From Arbacia lixula (taxonomy: Eukaryota > Echinodermata > Echinoidea > Arbacioida > Arbaciidae), in NCBI GenBank assembly GCA_963669155.1, contig OZ022583.1, positions 2,185,730 through 2,249,729 on the forward strand: a DNA stretch of 64,000 nt. Reading direction: 5' to 3'. Made by a program: the position numbers and the translations under genes. Below, piece by piece: positions 60,251 through 64,000 of this stretch. The notes under the pieces are model-generated. The model ran no database searches and was not told where the DNA came from. It was given only the letters and a program-made list of their open reading frames with translations. Each line of letters starts with the position of its first letter. The stretch's first letter is position 1.

Positions 60251-61490
60251 GAATTAGCGCCCATTCCTCCTCACGTTTTCGCTCTTATTGTCGCGATGAG
60301 CGAAGGTGAACGAGGTTGTTGATAATGCGTTTCCGTCAGACTGTTCATGGTATTGGTTTGATGCGATCTGCAGGTATTTGTACTTCTGGGTCCCCCTCTG
60401 GATGCGTGCTGCGTCATCACACACGACTCCTAATTTCTCTCCTTCATGAAAGGGGAATTGAACCCCATACAATAACTTGCCTCGTAAAAGAGCAGAAAAC
60501 TAGAACGACAGATAAGGACAAGTTTGAGACAAATCAGACGAATCATACGAAAGTTTTTCTTTCATTCGTTCATTCAATGTGGTATTTATTGATGAAACAA
60601 AACAAAACAAACACATATACATATATCAACTGAAAAGTCGGGAGAATTATAGGTATTGATTTACAATTAAATGACATAATCGTTTTCTTATCTTTAAAAC
60701 TTTTGATACATTATAGGAGATAGTGTGGTTGTTAAAATTGTCATCATATTTTTTTATTGAATCTTAAAGTGAATTGTACAGTATTGATTTAATATACGCT
60801 ATTAAAGACTGAATTACAATGATTTTGTATAGATAAAGCATATCGCAGTTATATATTATTCTTTGAATATTTATAATTGATGTGGAAAGTAATGTAAGTA
60901 TAACAGCCAACGTACTAACATGTGGATGGATTAAGAAAAATATGTATGAAGACGTATAAAGTACATTTAATGAGAGTTATTTGTGTTTAACAAATCAAAA
61001 GACCAGGATTTGCCTGGCATAGAAAGGGTTAAAACACAACTTTATGACCAAGTTCTTCGATCCCCATCGAGCCACCGGGTCAACACACTGACTAGCATCT
61101 ACATCCTAGTTGTCACCATGGTGATGGGATCTGGTACGTGAGACGGCGAGAGTACATCGGCTTTGACCACACCTTGACCGCTATGCTCCCAGACGAGACC
61201 TGTCACACTTACTTACCTGCCCGCCCCCTCCCCGTCATCATTATCACCATGGTGACCTTGCGGGAGCGCATCAGTATCCTGCTGTGGTAGCGCGGTCTGA
61301 CAGGCGACCACACCCCACGCCCACGCCGTGTGTCAGGTGAGCGTGGTCCCGTGATGTTGCGATGTCGTACGTGGCGTTGCTAGGGAGAGGATGTTGTAGA
61401 AGGTACGGAGTGTGAAGGAAGAAAAGAGAATGGGTGGGTGTTGTGGGGAGAAGAAGGGAATTTGATAGAGAGAGTGACAGACAGAGAGAT
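60251..61490. other. Intergenic, nothing recognised
   Basis: AT-rich except 61050-61380. Two copies of CACCATGGTGA at about 61116 and 61245 are short palindromic motifs without a known role. Confidence 0.35.
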
Positions 61491-61497
61491 ACAATTA

Positions 61498-61499
<2 letters not shown>

Positions 61500-61567
<68 letters not shown>

Positions 61568-61575
61568 GGGGGAGA
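61500..61575. repeat. (GA)n-(CAGA)n array
   Basis: About 24 GA units then five CAGA units. Confidence 0.93.
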
Positions 61576-64000
61576 GAATTGTACGGTTATCATGGTTGTA
61601 CGGTTGGAGAGATAGACAGATGGGTAATTCGATAAAGTCTACACACATCTTGAAATCATGTGATGAATTGTATAAACTGACCTTTTTGAAAATTAAGTGC
61701 CATTTCTTGATTAATTTTGTGTATTGCTGCTGTCCCTTGTTTGCTAATTTGGATACGTTATTGGGGAAGACGAATACCTATTTTGCTTCATTGATGACAC
61801 TGATTTTATGTCTGTATTCATGTGTGTGGGTAGGGGTTGTTTATTCTAAAATGTCCTATTTCAATACCCGTTTGTCCTCTGCAGAAACACTACCTCCAGC
61901 TGAAGACTATTTTGATCCAATCTTGAAAAAGTATGTACCCATTCCCAGCCCAACCAAGTTCTTACGGTTTTGGGCCCATCACAAAATCTGCAGTGCCATT
62001 TATTCACTGTGCCGCGTTTGAGTTCATGAGAAAATGACGCGTTGCTTCTATTTCTCTTTCTCATCGTAAACAAATCGGCTGAAAACGATCTCACAGGGTG
62101 ATATATGGCTGATATAGTCATTAACTATATATAGATTTCAGGCAGCTTATACAAGTTAAAAGCTGATGTTCCGGTGTCTTTATCTTGTCGCCGATTTTTC
62201 TTTCTTCACACCTTGGAAAAGGTCAGCAGGCATCTACACGTCTTATGAACAATAAGAAAAACATCTTCTCCTTTTTATCATTCTTTTTTCCGTGCTCTTC
62301 CTTTTGTTTGTGTCATTTTGACTGTTCTTGATCTTCGGTTGAGAACTTGAGAGCCAGAAGGGCGTTCAAGATGGATTCGTGAAGAACCAGAACACCGTTA
62401 TGGCGTGATTTACGAAACACGGTGTTTCTAATCGTTCTCATCCAGCGTGTTGTCCTTCCATGCACGCAACCCATCTTTCTATTTCTTACCGTCACCCCTT
62501 CTATGTTTTAATTTACGCCCACTCTCCGTACTAGGTAGTATATGACGTATCCAATTTTAATCAAACCATTCATTAGAGCGTGGACCTTACTTCGGAGGGT
62601 CGCTGATTATATTCATTCACAATATTTCATAGAAAAGAGCATAATTTGATCTCTCTCCCCCTTTATCTCCCTCTATCTTTGTCTCTTCATAGCTCCCCCT
62701 CCTCCCCTCTTCCACCCTCCCTCTTACTGACATGAAAATTACGTTGCAGAAAGTTGCAATTATAATTTTGTTTTCGGGTGTTGTTATTTACTATCATCAT
62801 GATTATACTTTTATATATTTATGATCCTCTATCTTTTATAAACATCACATCATTGTAATCGCGTTACCCATGGTAACATTGATAGGGAATTTATCTTGAA
62901 TAAAATCTTGAATAAAAACGCAACATGAAATCATTAGAAGATAAACAATACAAGCATGGTTTGGATTTTGGACAAAATGATGAAACTTGATTTAAGAAAA
63001 ACAAGAACCCCTTGAGAATGAAATTGATCTCGTCGATTCAAAGTGTTATAAGAATCTTTGAACGGGAAGACGGAAGTTTTGTAATTTAGATAAATATTAT
63101 TACCACTTTTTTCCCTTCTGAACTATCGTTGTCCTGCTAATTCCCCAAGCAGAATGACGCCAAAAGTTGTTCCCAAGTTGACAAGCCGTCGGTGTGGTAT
63201 AAACATGTCGAACAAGCTCTTCTCCGACACCTCAGCAAACATGGTCTATTCCTCAGCCGCGACACCAAGAACTGCCCGTGCCACAACTATCTTGTTATCT
63301 CCTCTCCGAACCCTTCTAAATAAACTCCTCCATCACCAAACCCAATTTAAGCCGCCAAATTTCAACACCCTGTCGCATATTCCCTGGCTAGGCATAAGCA
63401 GTGTCTTCACGTCTATACGGGAATTTGAAATAAAATCATAAAAAAAAATCCGCGAGATCGTACATGATGGGAATGGGGAGATTAGTCTTCCTTCCAGATT
63501 GTTGATAAATCATAATAAAAAAAAATCACAACTTTCCTTGAGTCTAGAGCTCCAAAGACTAACTATCTCTATATTCGATCCGTCCAGGGCAGAAGAAGCC
63601 AGTATTTGGTCTATTCTAACCAGACCTGTTTGCAATCATTACCCTTCATGTGATTGTCGAGTTTGGATTATAAGTGTCCAACAGCCTGAAGATAAAGGGT
63701 TAGAAGGAGAGAAAAACGGTGAAAGGAGGGGGGAAATATAGTGGGAGATATCTGAAAAATGTGGGTATAGTTTACGTTTTGGTGGTGGTATTGATGTTGG
63801 GTAAAGTGCTCCGTTAATCTGTGTTATTCCCGACCCAGACAAACTGTCTCGCGATGCTTGCGGATGTTTGGGGCTACTTCAGACGTTTCTGGTGCGACTT
63901 CTACGTCATAGGCTATATCATAGGTGACTTTATGGAGCCAGAATGCTCACAATTTAACAGACAATGTCTCAAATGTGAAAAGTAAGAGTTTAATCGTAGA
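61576..64000. other. Intergenic, nothing recognised
   Basis: No coding exon, RNA gene or clear mobile element can be supported to the right edge. Short open frames near 61860-62021 and 63154-63441 have no recognisable homology. Confidence 0.35.

Overview
This is a eukaryotic window: canonical GT-AG introns of 0.6-7.4 kb, long intergenic DNA, many microsatellites, and foldback (MITE-like) and retroelement copies. The genes and repeats fit a marine invertebrate deuterostome; an echinoderm, probably a sea urchin, is my best guess, inferred from gene content and repeat style rather than proven. I see no prokaryotic operons, rRNA, tRNA or CRISPR.

Left third (1-23.1 kb, minus strand): nine coding exons of a two-pore channel, closest to TPC1 (TPCN1). 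They cover the cytosolic N-terminus, all of channel domain I (voltage-sensor-like segment, first pore, S6) and the EF-hand-like linker into domain II. The gene runs off the left edge, so domain II is missing. Its introns hold at least seven kinds of inverted-repeat element and three local duplications that involve exon edges.

Middle (23.1-27.8 kb, plus strand): a complete four-exon gene for IQCD/DRC10, a nexin-dynein regulatory complex subunit of motile cilia, 500 codons. It is head to head with the TPC1 gene across at most about 0.4 kb, an arrangement I recall also for human TPCN1-IQCD, so the pair probably shares an old bidirectional promoter. The two proteins do not act in one pathway: one is an endolysosomal cation channel, the other an axonemal protein.

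Right part (27.8-64 kb): no host gene recognised. It holds a 5'-truncated, frameshifted LINE with an L2/CR1-like 3' tail (30.6-31.9 kb), long GA, TAC, ATC and pyrimidine arrays, more foldback elements, and a young LTR retrotransposon (53.27-56.78 kb, minus strand) with apparently identical 290-bp LTRs, a 5-bp target duplication, a primer-binding-site candidate, a polypurine tract and one intact 521-codon Gag-like ORF but no pol. This Gag-only element, whose protein ends in Asp/His-rich repeats, is the most interesting item in the window.
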